Positions 33,684-43,569 of a stretch of DNA of 64,000 nt are shown here, piece by piece. Position 1 is the stretch's first letter. Each line of letters begins with the position of its first letter. A program made the translations under genes and the position numbers. This stretch comes from Lepidodermella squamata (lineage: Eukaryota; Gastrotricha), in the NCBI GenBank assembly GCA_047495785.1, contig JBLDXI010000017.1, forward strand, positions 1,116,001 through 1,180,000, written 5' to 3'. The notes beneath the pieces are model-generated. The model saw only the letters and a program-made list of their open reading frames with translations, ran no database searches and had not been told where the DNA came from.

Positions 33684-35489
33684 TTATCGGTACATGCCCG
33701 AGCCATTGCCGAAGCCGCCCTGGCCTCCGCCGCCGCTGTAGTTGTTGTTGTTGTTGTTACCAGAGCTGCCTGTAGACGAGAAGTCACCATAACCGCCCGC
33801 AGCGCTCGCCCCTATACTGTACGGGTTTTGCGAGCCAGAGGCGCCGGCGCCCGGAAACGGCCCACCAGCACCAGGCTGCCACTGGAAAAAAAATCGGAAA
33901 TTTTAATAAAAAACCAGGCTCAAAAATTAAAATTCGATCAAATTGTAATTTGATTTCCACTCACTCCTGACTGGTTTATCACACTGGATAACGCTGCGAT
34001 GAAAGCTGCCGAGTTCATCATGCCACCAGGGCCACCCGGGCCGCCCATTGGAGGCGTCATATTGTTGCCAACGTTGTTTCCAGCATTGCCGTTGTTGTTC
34101 GAGCCGCGGTTTCCCGGGAAATTTCCGCCGCGACCACCGGCGGGGTTGCCACCAGGACCTCCAGGAAACATACCAGGGTTGCCGAAATTTCTGAAAATTC
34201 AATCGAATTTAAGGAGGAATGCATCACGGAAATTTAATTAATTACCCAAAACCTCCAAAATAATTCATTAATTCGGCCGCCTGGTTGTTACCGCCGCCAG
34301 CCATGAAACCATTTCCATTGTTCATATCGTTTCCGTGACGTCCGCCACCGCCGCCACCACCTCCGCCAGAGCGGTTCCCACTGAAATTCGAAAAGTTACC
34401 ACCGCCTCCTTGGTGATTATTGTTGTTGTAATTGCCGCCTCGGCCGCCTTCGTGACGATCGTTGTTCGACTGTTTATTCGAACCACCGCCAGTAGCACCT
34501 CCACCTCCCGAACCGCCGTCTTTCATTCGCGGGTTAGCGCACGCAATGTGGACGACGTTGCCATCCATTTGCAGCTCCTTGCCGACGAGGCCCTGGGCGA
34601 CGGAGATGTCGCGGAATGTCACGAAAGCGCACGAGCGGAATGGTCTAGGCAAGTAGATATCCGTGACTGGGCCGTATTTGTTGAAGAATGTTCGAATCTG
34701 TTCCTCTGTTACATTTTGAGCGAGACGACCAACGAAAACGCGGCTACTGCAATTCGATGGCTGTTGGTTCGATTCATGCATAATCTGAGAAAAAAACACA
34801 TTTCTATCAGGTGGAATCGGTTGAAGAAACAATATTTTTACTTGAGAATTCGGAATTTTAACATCGCACCATCGCCCATCAATGTAATGCCGCATTGCTA
34901 GGACGCGTTCTTGAACGGAAAAGTCGGCGAATCTGACGAAACCAAAGCCACGAGAATGGCCGTCTTTATCACGCTTGATATCACAGGCGGCGATTGTACC
35001 GAATTGAGAGAAGTACTGCCGTAACTCGCTTTCGCCGGCTTTGTACGGTAGGCTGAGAACAATCAAATCACTGGTAGGCCGGTCGACCTTCGGCTCTTTT
35101 GAACTCGAGCCATCAGCTACATGACCGTCAAAGCTATCATCGGCTTTTCTCTTCCCACCCAGAACGCCTGTAAAAGATAAGACGTAAACTTGACTACTTC
35201 AAAAATGAACAAAATTACCCTTCGGGAAAGTTGCGATAAAAACTGTGTTCGCCCATGAGCCGTCTTCAGGAGGGTAGATCAAACCTTCAGAAACTCGAAC
35301 GCCGCGATACCGATCGGATCCTTCTTTCTTGTATTTTAGGCCCGTAGCACCTGGAAACTGAGCTTGAAGAGTGGACTGGGCAAGTGTACCGTTGCTTTCT
35401 AGAGGCAACTCCAGTGTATCATCGGGGCTGTTCTCTTCGCAAACCAGTACAAATGAGGGTGATGAATTTTCAGACGCTTCGGCTTTCAT
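33684..35489 (-). CDS. TARDBP: TDP-43 RNA-binding protein
   Basis: Five exons on the minus strand (35489-35219, 35167-34842, 34784-34246, 34190-33965, 33881-33684) join in frame to 519 residues; human TDP-43 has 414. The N-terminal oligomerisation domain (about 1-90) includes FPGATGLKYKKE and YRGVRVSEGLIYPPEDGSW. A basic GGKRKADD nuclear signal follows. RRM1 has DLIVLSLPY as RNP2 and GFGFVRFAD as RNP1. RRM2 has RVFVGRLAQ and CAFVTFRD. The rest is a Gly/Asn-rich low-complexity tail of about 220 residues with an SAAFIAALSSVINQSG helix-like stretch. The protein binds UG-rich RNA and controls splicing and stability. An acceptor-like TTGTTTTTAG ends 16 nt before the ATG. Confidence 0.93.
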
Positions 35490-35505
35490 TTCTCAATAAT
35501 GAAAA

Positions 35506-35516
35506 CTAAAAACAAT
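35506..35516 (-). other. Putative trans-splice acceptor of TDP-43
   Basis: Minus-strand AATTGTTTTTAG ends at 35506, 16 nt before the ATG. Same placement as in the other genes. Confidence 0.45.
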
Positions 35517-35754
35517 TTGTATGAATAGGTGCATTTAATTGTTTGTAAATTGTTTTGTCTTTAGATTATAACAAGTTTGAGCAAGATGTTACAGTTACCG
35601 GTTAGATTGTCAAGATAAATTCAAAAACGTTTTTATAAACTGTCAACATTGATATTAAAACAGCAGGAAAATGAGCAAAAACATGATGTATCGAAAATTT
35701 GGTAATACTAACAAACGAAAGACCGTCACCACGGATCACATATTGAGCATCAGG

Positions 35755-36969
35755 TCAAAAGATCAATACAAAAAGCAAGGCAGATAGCAAGATTAAAATA
35801 TTAATATCAAACTTGAAGGCAGAAGACTGTTCCCAGTACTGGTCGTCGTCGACAGTTGATTCGAGAGCAACTTTGTAGCCACCACGCGGAATATCGGCGG
35901 TTTCGTAGGTGAAAACAACAGGCGGGGGCTTCGGTGTAGTAGTCGCAACTTCAGGAGCACACAACTCTGAAGCGCGAGTGATTCCAACTTCAGCGAAAGT
36001 TTTAGGGGCAGTCTGGCGCATGTTTTGGAAGTCAGAATCGCGAATAACGCATTGGTCGTTGTTTTCAGATTGAGTTTGAGTACCAAAGGCACCATTCGCA
36101 ATCACGACATCTTGAGGCGCTGCAGTGCGAACACCGGTGAGTGAGATCTGACCGACCCAAAAGATGAATTTTGCACCGTTTTCATCGCTGCAACCATCAG
36201 CGGCTTTCACTAAGGTGTGCACAAGAACACGGGATACATCGCAGCGGAACACTCGGCAGTGTTTGCCGAACGACAACGGGGAGGAATCACCTGGAGATGC
36301 ATTCGATGATGATGATGGAGGAGCGATGCTGCTCAGCTGATTCAAGAGCTCGCGATCTTTGCGAATGCACAACGCGAGATCAGCCAACTTGACCTTTTGA
36401 TCTTGAATTTTACGGCAAGCATCAATCATTGCACGACCAACGAATTCGATTTGCTGATCAGTGATCAATGCTGCGATTTCATTCATAACCGAAGACATAG
36501 GGCTGCCAGATCCCGGTCGAGTTTGAGATGCAGCAATACCCTGGATGATGTCTACCAACTTCTTTTTGTCCAAACATTTCAGAAAATCACCACCAGTACA
36601 TTCGTTGAATATGTTGAACGCGCGACAAGTATCTTTCATCACCTGCGCTTGCTGCCGCAGCTTTGACTCTTCAATATCGGTAAATGACAGCAACTCATAG
36701 ACTTTGAACGTTTCGACGACAGCTGTAACGTTCAACGTCATTAGGCTCATCAGACACTGTGGAACGCGGCTTTGAGGACAACTCTGCGCAATGAAGTTAC
36801 CAGCTAACTGTTGCTGCTTCGCTGCGCCATTATTAGGTCCAGGACGGCGATCAACTGGCATAACGGGGTTAATATCATATTGTGAAGGAGCAGGTTGCCG
36901 TGCGATAGGTCTTTGAGCAGCAACCAGGGTCAGAAACACGCCTCCTAGTAATGCGACAGTTCGAAGCAT
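35755..36969 (-). CDS. Unrecognised secreted, probably membrane-anchored protein
   Basis: Single open frame of 404 residues. Residues 1-18 (MLRTVALLGGVFLTLVAA) form a clear signal peptide. The last 16-18 residues (INILILLSALLFVLIF) are hydrophobic and end the chain, which suggests a GPI-attachment signal or a C-terminal membrane anchor. The mature part has scattered Cys (SCPQSRVPQCL, CTGGDFLKC, KHCRVFRCDV, DGCSD). It also has a Ser/Pro-rich linker near 220-230 and a Thr/Pro hinge ATTTPKPPPV near 345. I do not recognise the family. It is intronless, unlike most neighbours. Confidence 0.7.
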   Translation of the reverse strand: MLRTVALLGGVFLTLVAAQRPIARQPAPSQYDINPVMPVDRRPGPNNGAAKQQQLAGNFIAQSCPQSRVPQCLMSLMTLNVTAVVETFKVYELLSFTDIEESKLRQQAQVMKDTCRAFNIFNECTGGDFLKCLDKKKLVDIIQGIAASQTRPGSGSPMSSVMNEIAALITDQQIEFVGRAMIDACRKIQDQKVKLADLALCIRKDRELLNQLSSIAPPSSSSNASPGDSSPLSFGKHCRVFRCDVSRVLVHTLVKAADGCSDENGAKFIFWVGQISLTGVRTAAPQDVVIANGAFGTQTQSENNDQCVIRDSDFQNMRQTAPKTFAEVGITRASELCAPEVATTTPKPPPVVFTYETADIPRGGYKVALESTVDDDQYWEQSSAFKFDINILILLSALLFVLIF

Positions 36970-37248
36970 GGTCGATAAATTAATGTATAAAAATTTGTCA
37001 GCTGGATACTAAAAATGTTGAAAATGACAGTAGGTATATTGGCACTGTTGTTGATAATTGTAAGCCTGGTTACTGGCATATTAGACATATAAAATTAACA
37101 GTCATCTATGTTAAGGTGACTAACTGATAAGTATCCGATGAAACAAGGGCGGAGATGAGGGAAAGTTGTACTAAATCCATAACGCCATATTGATGTGAAT
37201 TGAAGATGGTTGTCAGGATTTGTTGATTTTTGACGCCGGATAACAACC

Positions 37249-37404
37249 ATATCCGGGTGTCATCGGTGGACAGCGATGAGCGATGGATATTCGTCCTTCT
37301 CCTTCAGGCTTCTATTCCGGCCTTCGGCTGCGCCTCGAGCCTACATAGCTAGCCTTCAGGCCGATATCCATCGTGCTATCCACCTATGATATCCACCCGG
37401 ATAT
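37249..37404. repeat. Imperfect inverted repeat, about 156 bp
   Basis: Arms begin ATATCCGGGTG and end CACCCGGATAT and stay similar for about 45 bp (GGTGGACAGCGATGAG versus GGTGGATAGCACGATG). The centre is itself palindromic (GGCCTTCGG..). No clear target duplication. It may be a miniature foldback element. Confidence 0.55.
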
Positions 37405-37571
37405 TGTATAAAAACTCAGGAATGTTTTAGCCCTCACTATAGTGAAAATAACCTATAAACTACAATTTATGAACCTCGTAACATTTGAATTGAGAAAAGG
37501 ATTCTAAGCGGGAAGAGAGTCCACTTTGGCTTCTTAAGTCTTAAAACACACAACCAGAGGGAGCCAGACAT

Positions 37572-38212
37572 GCCGTAAGGTATTCCGGGATAGCCCCAAT
37601 GTATAGTATACATCGTGTATAGCGCGCACTTGTATACTATACAACCGTATACTATACAGCGTGTATACTATACATGTATACTATACAAGCTGCGGATGCG
37701 CGCGCGCACTTGTATACCATACAAGTACGTCAAATTACGGCCGTTTTCAAACCTAAAATGCAGATCAAGTTGGTAGAAGCATGACCCCCTGCTTAACATT
37801 CGAATTTAGATAAATCGGTAGTTGCTCTAGGCTCTGTGAACAAGCGTTTAGCATTCAGCTTCGGGAAAATTAGGTATGAATTTTACAGCCAAATTGAATT
37901 GTGGCCAGACTGTGGAATGAGGGACATGTCTAGAAGAGTAATAATTTGATTGGCTCGAAAATAGTTGATTACAGAAGCTTTAAAAAGCTGTTTCTTGTGT
38001 TGAGTGCGCGTAGATTGTATAGAAGCGCGCTCAAGAAGTTGCAACTTGTATAGTATACATGTATGGTATACAAGCACCTAGTGCGCACTCCATGATTGTA
38101 TAGTATACATGTATAGTATACACGCTGTATAGTATACGGTTGTATAGTATACAAGTGCGCGCTATACACGATGTATACTATACATTGGGGCTATCCCGGA
38201 ATACCTTACGGC
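37572..38212. mobile_element. Non-autonomous DNA transposon (MITE) with 117-bp TIRs
   Basis: The element starts GCCGTAAGGTATTCCGGGAT and ends with its reverse complement. The arms 37572-37688 and 38096-38212 match base for base over 117 bp as I read them. It is flanked on both sides by CCAGACAT (37564-37571 and 38213-38220), an 8-bp target duplication. The arms are packed with TATAGTATAC/GTATACTATAC palindromes. The interior (about 400 bp) has no transposase. An 8-bp duplication is typical of hAT and P superfamilies, but the TIR does not obviously match either. Confidence 0.85.
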
Positions 38213-38220
38213 CCAGACAT

Positions 38221-39012
38221 GGATCGACAAAACTTGTCGCCAATCGTCGCAAATATGGAAAAGATTTTGATGGAAAGAACCGATGGCGCGAAGTTTAAAT
38301 TTAAAATAGAATATTATGTTAAATACAGTCTATATTATTATTCTATCGCATTTCAGATTGCCATTAAAAAGTTTTCACGGCCGAATGGAAAGCCCGCGTC
38401 CAGTGATTTGCCGATCGAACAGATGGCTGCCCACACCGCATGACGCCGCCTGTCCCCGAGATGAGTTAGCAAGTCGTTACGGGTCGATCGTATGTTATTT
38501 CGTCATTACCTCGTGTTGCCACATGCTTCGCAATCAGCATCACATGTTCTTTTGCCAATGGCGCATTTTCGGAAGTCGGAGGCTGGAGACTTGATGCAGG
38601 GCCATAGATTGTTTGAACTATCAATTCTCAATTGATTATATGCGCTTGTTAGCCGCTTTTTATTCCTTGAAATCGACTTCCAGTTGGGACCAGTTAACGC
38701 CAAAGTTGCGCACTTTGTCCGCGTGTCCGGTGTAAAGTGTCAGTAGACACATTTTACCGATTAAGTATGACAGCAAGGTGAAGTCTGTTTGGTCCCTAAT
38801 CCTTTTCTCTCGTATTAGGATCTAGCTATATTTATTGGATTCCAATAGCTTGCCCTTTCTTTTTTTTGCAAAATTCATGGGAACTACTCCTCTGAGACCG
38901 TTCCATTACTCGCCCTTCCATTTGAGCTGGTTGCACCTGTACCAAAGCTTAATTTTGTTTTCATTGTAGATTTAAATTTTCTGATAAAAGCCTCAAAATT
39001 GCTCCAATAAAG
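38221..39012. other. Region upstream of PSME3
   Basis: About 0.8 kb between the transposon and PSME3. It should hold the promoter of the PSME3-UBE4B-GBF1 train. An acceptor-like TTTTCATTGTAG ends at 38969, 43 nt before the ATG. No other gene seen. Confidence 0.4.
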
Positions 39013-39813
39013 ATGCCACGTGACTCGCCCGCCGTTATGGTGCCAGAGCTTGAGGCATTCAAGGAAAAATGCAAAATAGACGCGGAAGCTTTGGTCAAAG
39101 ATGAGTTTCCGAAGAAAATATTGTCACTTCAAGCCTTGATTACTTCCGACAAGTTTAATGTCAAGCGCCTCAATGAAGTTGGTGGTATTGACCTCGGCAT
39201 TCCGGTCCCTAGTGCGGTGTCAGTTGACCAATGTTGCTCGGGGAAGCGTTCAAAAGCGGAATCCGGCGACGCTAAAGGAACAGCAGTTCACGCTTTCACT
39301 TGTGGAACTGTCCCAATCAATCCAATTTTGGCCGAATTGGTTGACATTGTCAAACCCGAGTCTCGTCAGCTAATTGACTTTTTAAACTTGGTTTGTTTTT
39401 TTTTCAAAATATTTACTGATCCACTAATTACTTATGAACTTGCATACTTTCAGATCAAGATGTGGATCACCTTCCTAATTCCCAGAATCGAAGATGGTAA
39501 CAATTTTGGCGTCGGTGTTCAGGAAGAGACTCTCGGCCTTGTTACTCAATCAGAGCAAGACGCCGCTACTTACCTCGATCAAATCTCGCGTTACTACTTG
39601 AATCGCGCTCGCATCGTTGCCAAAGTGGCCAAGTATCCTCATATCGAAGACTTCCGCAGGACCATTCGCGAGTTGGATGAAAAAGAATTCGTTTCTCTGC
39701 GCCTCATTCTTTGCGAGCTCAGAAATCAGTATTCTTCGCTGCACGACATCATCCACAAGAATCTGGACAAGATCAAGAAGCCTCGTACCGCTCACAGTGA
39801 TCACCTGTTTTAG
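39013..39813 (+). CDS. PSME3: Proteasome activator PA28 gamma (REG gamma)
   Basis: Exons 39013-39390 and 39454-39813 (phase 0) encode 245 residues; human PSME3 has 254. The 63-bp intron is in frame and could be mistaken for coding, but removing it restores the family sequence (LIDFLNL joined to IKMWITFLIPRIEDGNNFG). Conserved helical-bundle blocks are VQEETLGLV, YLDQISRYYLNRARIVAKVAKYP (cut here into two parts by eye) and ELRNQYSSLHDII. The activation loop region and C-terminus look intact. The heptameric ring opens the 20S proteasome in the nucleus for ubiquitin-independent degradation. It is the first of three tightly spaced genes. Confidence 0.94.
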   Translation: MPRDSPAVMVPELEAFKEKCKIDAEALVKDEFPKKILSLQALITSDKFNVKRLNEVGGIDLGIPVPSAVSVDQCCSGKRSKAESGDAKGTAVHAFTCGTVPINPILAELVDIVKPESRQLIDFLNLVCFFFKIFTDPLITYELAYFQIKMWITFLIPRIEDGNNFGVGVQEETLGLVTQSEQDAATYLDQISRYYLNRARIVAKVAKYPHIEDFRRTIRELDEKEFVSLRLILCELRNQYSSLHDIIHKNLDKIKKPRTAHSDHLF

Positions 39814-40063
39814 AGGGTCTTAGTAATCGTTTTTCGCGGTTACCTGAAAATCCCAGTGTCACAATCGTGTGTAATTTTCAGCAAATCTGTTGCAGAGCTA
39901 CTGTAGATAATTTGTAAAATGGCTCTTTCAATCAGTTCCGTTCCATCTTTTCTGGTGATGTTACGTTTCTAGATACCTATAAGCATTTTACTGTCATTGT
40001 GTCGAGTATGCGTGCGTTCAAAGATTTACTGGTAGTAAATGACAAGTCGCTCAAATAATCTGT

Positions 40064-40078
40064 TTCTCTTTACTGTAG
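40064..40078 (+). other. Putative trans-splice acceptor of UBE4B
   Basis: TTTCTCTTTACTGTAG ends at 40078, 21 nt before the UBE4B ATG and 265 bp after the PSME3 stop. Confidence 0.6.
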
Positions 40079-40099
40079 GGTTTGTTAATAATAGTAATA

Positions 40100-43000
40100 A
40101 TGGCTGAAAGTCAGGAAGAGATGCGTCAAAAACGGTTGGCTCGACTGCAAGCTATGGAAACATCCACTTCAAGGGTTGAGGCAGTATCGCCCGTATCGAA
40201 TGTTAGTGCCATGGAGTTGAGCGACGCTCCTCAAAAGATTGCACGAACCATCCAGCCCGAGGTAGCCAAAGTTGAGCCTAATGTGGAAATCATTGACAAA
40301 CCGAAGTCTCCTCAGCCCGCACCGCCGCCAAAACGAAACGTTGATCCAATGGAGGCATTCTTTCGAACAACTGCACAAATCTTCGAAGCTAACCAAGCTG
40401 ATTTGAGAGCTGGGTTTGCTAATCTGGATCCAAACAATGCGAATCATGTCAAATCGATTGCTCAACTCGCAGTATTTGCTTGGATGTCCACGAAAAATAA
40501 ACAACTTCACCTGTCCGAGGAGCTCGTGGAGCTTTGTGAGCCAAATTTAAGGAAGGACGTCGAAATTCTTCACTACTTTGCTTGCTGCTACAATCGCTGC
40601 ATGGAGTCTACTTACGCTTACGACAACTGCAAAAGCGTGATTGCGAGTAGCATTTTAAATTATACTCTCTTGCTGGTTAATGGAGGATTGACTAATACAC
40701 CGTTCAATACACTGGCGTTCTATTACTTGTTCAAGGAGAAAATAATCAGCGGTGACTTTATGCTTCAATTATTGTCACTAGTTCCGAATCCGAAGCTGAT
40801 TGACCAAATTTGCCATCCTATGTTGAAGAGACTGGCAGTTATTGTGTCAGATGCTACTCTGTCAAATCAGTCATTCCGACAACCTGTTGAGATTTTATCC
40901 GAGTTGTGTGGCTTGAAATTTCATAACAGTAATGTTCGGCCATTTTGTTCCTCGATGGTTCGCTTGGACAATTGGCAACCCGAGGCATTTACCAAAGATC
41001 ATGGTGATGACCTCAAAGCAGCGCCAGGGCGTGAAATTCAGGTTTTATCGTATTTGGGCCCATTTTTTTCGTTGTCACCGTTCGCCGAAGACGACCCAAC
41101 GATTTTGTACGACTGCTACGCAATCGACGAGCCTAGCCATGCCCAATTGAACATGACTAGTGCAGGTCTGGCTCAGAACGCAGAAAATCTACGACGTCAT
41201 TTACACGAAATCATCCACTGCTTATTGGTTAACGCCGAATCTCGAAATGCTACGCTTAATTACATTGTTCAAGTGTTGGAGCGATCTTGGAAGAGACGCC
41301 AGCACTACTTCGACTATCGTGTTGTTGCTAGTGATGGTTTCGTCCTGAATTGGCTTTACGTTCTGCAGAAATTGTGTGTGAAAATTAAGGTGGATAAAGT
41401 ATCGAAAGACTACTTATGGCATGCAAAATGCCGTATCGGGCAGCTAATTCAAACGGATGACGCTAGGATTCGATTCAACAAGCAAGAACTTGAACAATGG
41501 CTGGCGTCTAGGCCTCGGACTGCCGAGGATGAGGTTGATCCTACTTTTTCAACGGAATGCTTTTACCTGACAGCTTTTGTCCACCACATCGGTATTGTTT
41601 CTATCATCCGCCGTTTCAATAACAGGCGACGAGCAGTTCATGAAATCAACGATATGATCGCCAAGTTGGAGAAAAAAGTCGAGGAGGGTGGTCAATTGAA
41701 TAAGGAAGAAACTCGCCAGCTGAAATTAGCCAAGCTAGAGCGAAGCGCTGTGAAACGAATGGGTCTTTCTATTGGTGGGGCGTTGAGCGATCCGTGTCTC
41801 ATTGACCAAACTGTTCAATTCCTCAACACTTTCTGCTCTTTCCTGCTATCGTACATCTTTCCCGACCCGAAAAACGTGCCCTCGCAGTTCAACTCAGTCA
41901 CAGCTGCTGATTTGCCTGCTAATTTCCGTGCATTGCCTGAATTTTACTTCGAAAATATTGCCGAATGGTTGTTCTACTACTCGCGTGTTCACCCGGTGGA
42001 ATTGTCTCAATCAATGGTTGATGACATCATTACGTGGTTTACGCTGTTTTTGAGCAACACTTCGCTGATCAAAAATCCGTTTTTAACCGCAAGGCTTGTG
42101 GAAACTCTGTTCATGCTATGCCCAATGAACCCTCGCTACCCAACCGAGCGACTTTTCACGACTATCGTTATGGCTCCGATTGCTTTGAACGGCCTCGTTC
42201 CTTCTCTGATGAAATTCTACGTTGATTGCGAGTTGACCGGATCACACACGGAGTTTTTCGACAAATTCAACATTCGTTACCACATTTCGGTGATTTTCCG
42301 TCAAATTTGGAATTTGATGGAGTACAAAACTGCTATCATCAACGAAGCGCAAACTGCTTGCACGATTGGCTCGCAGTCTGTTTTCGTCAAATTCGTAAAC
42401 ATGCTCATCAACGATTGTACTTTCTTCCTCGATGAAAGCATGCAACTCTTGAAACGAATTCATGAAATCCAAGAACTGCAAGCTAACGAAGCTGAGTGGA
42501 ATAAGCTAAACGAGGTAATTAAATTTAAAATTTTCAATAATTAAGGTGGAATTTTGAGTTTTTAAATTTGATTACTTATTTTTCGATTTATTCCAGGAAG
42601 CGAAGAAAGCAAAGAGCGAGATTTTGGCTCAAGATGAGCGAGTCGTCCCGCAATATTTGAATTTGGGCGATGATAATCTTCGAATGTTCGGCTATTTGAC
42701 AAAAGATGCGAAAGAAGCCTTCCTTGTACCGGAAATCGTCGATAAATTAGCTGCGATGTTGAACTACAACTTGTCCCAACTGTGTGGTCCTCGCTGTACC
42801 GAGCTGAAAGTTCGAAATCCGGAAAAATTTAGCTGGAACCCGAAGCAGCTACTGGAAAGACTCATTCAAGTTTATTTACATTTGGACTGCGAAAAGTTTG
42901 CTAACGCGATATCAAATGATGAACGGTCCTACAATGATGAACTATTCGGACGTGCTCATTTCCGCCTGCTTAAAACCGGGATTTTATCCGGTGGCGAGAC

Positions 43001-43370
43001 CGAACAATTTCGCTTGCTGGGTGAACGTGTCGTTGCATTGAATAAGGAACGAATGCAGGAAGAAATGGACCTTGGCGAACCTCCAGAGCATTTCAAGGAC
43101 GCTTTGATGGACACTTTGATGTCAGACCCGGTGCAACTTCCTTCAGGCAAAGTTTGTGATCGCTCTATCGTCACTCGCCTGCTACTCGACCGTCCTGTTG
43201 ATCCTTTCAACCGACAAGAAATGACCGAAAATGACCTTATTTCACGTAATTTTGTCTGATTTTCGTAAAATTTGGCTATAAATATGTGTTATTTAGTGCC
43301 GGAGTTGAAAAAGGAGATCGAGGAATGGATCAGGGCGCGAAAGGCAGATCTTCAGCAGCAGCGTTCATAG
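40100..43370 (+). CDS. UBE4B: Ubiquitin conjugation factor E4 (UFD2/UBE4B)
   Basis: Three exons (40100-42514, 42597-43245, 43297-43370) give 1,045 residues. The N-terminus [17 protein letters not shown] matches the UBE4B rather than the UBE4A start. A UFD2 core of helical repeats fills most of the chain. A C-terminal U-box begins near [18 protein letters not shown] and continues [18 protein letters not shown] and [10 protein letters not shown]. The last exon completes the final U-box helix ([12 protein letters not shown]). The enzyme extends ubiquitin chains with p97/VCP in protein quality control. The start is the ATG at 40100 because it follows an acceptor at 40078 and begins the conserved N-terminus. 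It lies 286 bp after PSME3 and 199 bp before GBF1. Confidence 0.94.
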
Positions 43371-43481
43371 ATTTCCCATAAGTCTCATTGACATCTTTCG
43401 ATTATTCCGGAGGCAATTGAAATACACTCTTTCGTCTTAAGATATCTGCTTTTTTAACTGTTGCCTACCTAGAGGCTCTAA

Positions 43482-43487
43482 AATAAA
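43482..43487 (+). terminator. Poly(A) signal of UBE4B in the operon-like gap
   Basis: AATAAA about 110 bp after the UBE4B stop and about 45 bp before the GBF1 acceptor at 43531. Cleavage followed closely by a downstream trans-splice site is the usual order in known SL operons. Confidence 0.5.
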
Positions 43488-43515
43488 TTGTGACAAATTT
43501 TCGTTCTAATATAAT

Positions 43516-43531
43516 ATTTCTAATTTTTTAG
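43516..43531 (+). other. Putative trans-splice acceptor of GBF1
   Basis: TTTCTAATTTTTTAG ends at 43531, 38 nt before the GBF1 ATG and 160 bp after the UBE4B stop. Confidence 0.55.
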
Positions 43532-43569
43532 ACCTCATTAAATTGAAATTTTGGGGAAATTGAGGTCGG

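Noticed and set aside
39391-39453. PSME3 as a single uninterrupted exon with an insertion VCFFFKIF..
   Set aside because: The in-frame stretch has GT..AG ends and a T-rich acceptor, and removing it restores the family alignment.
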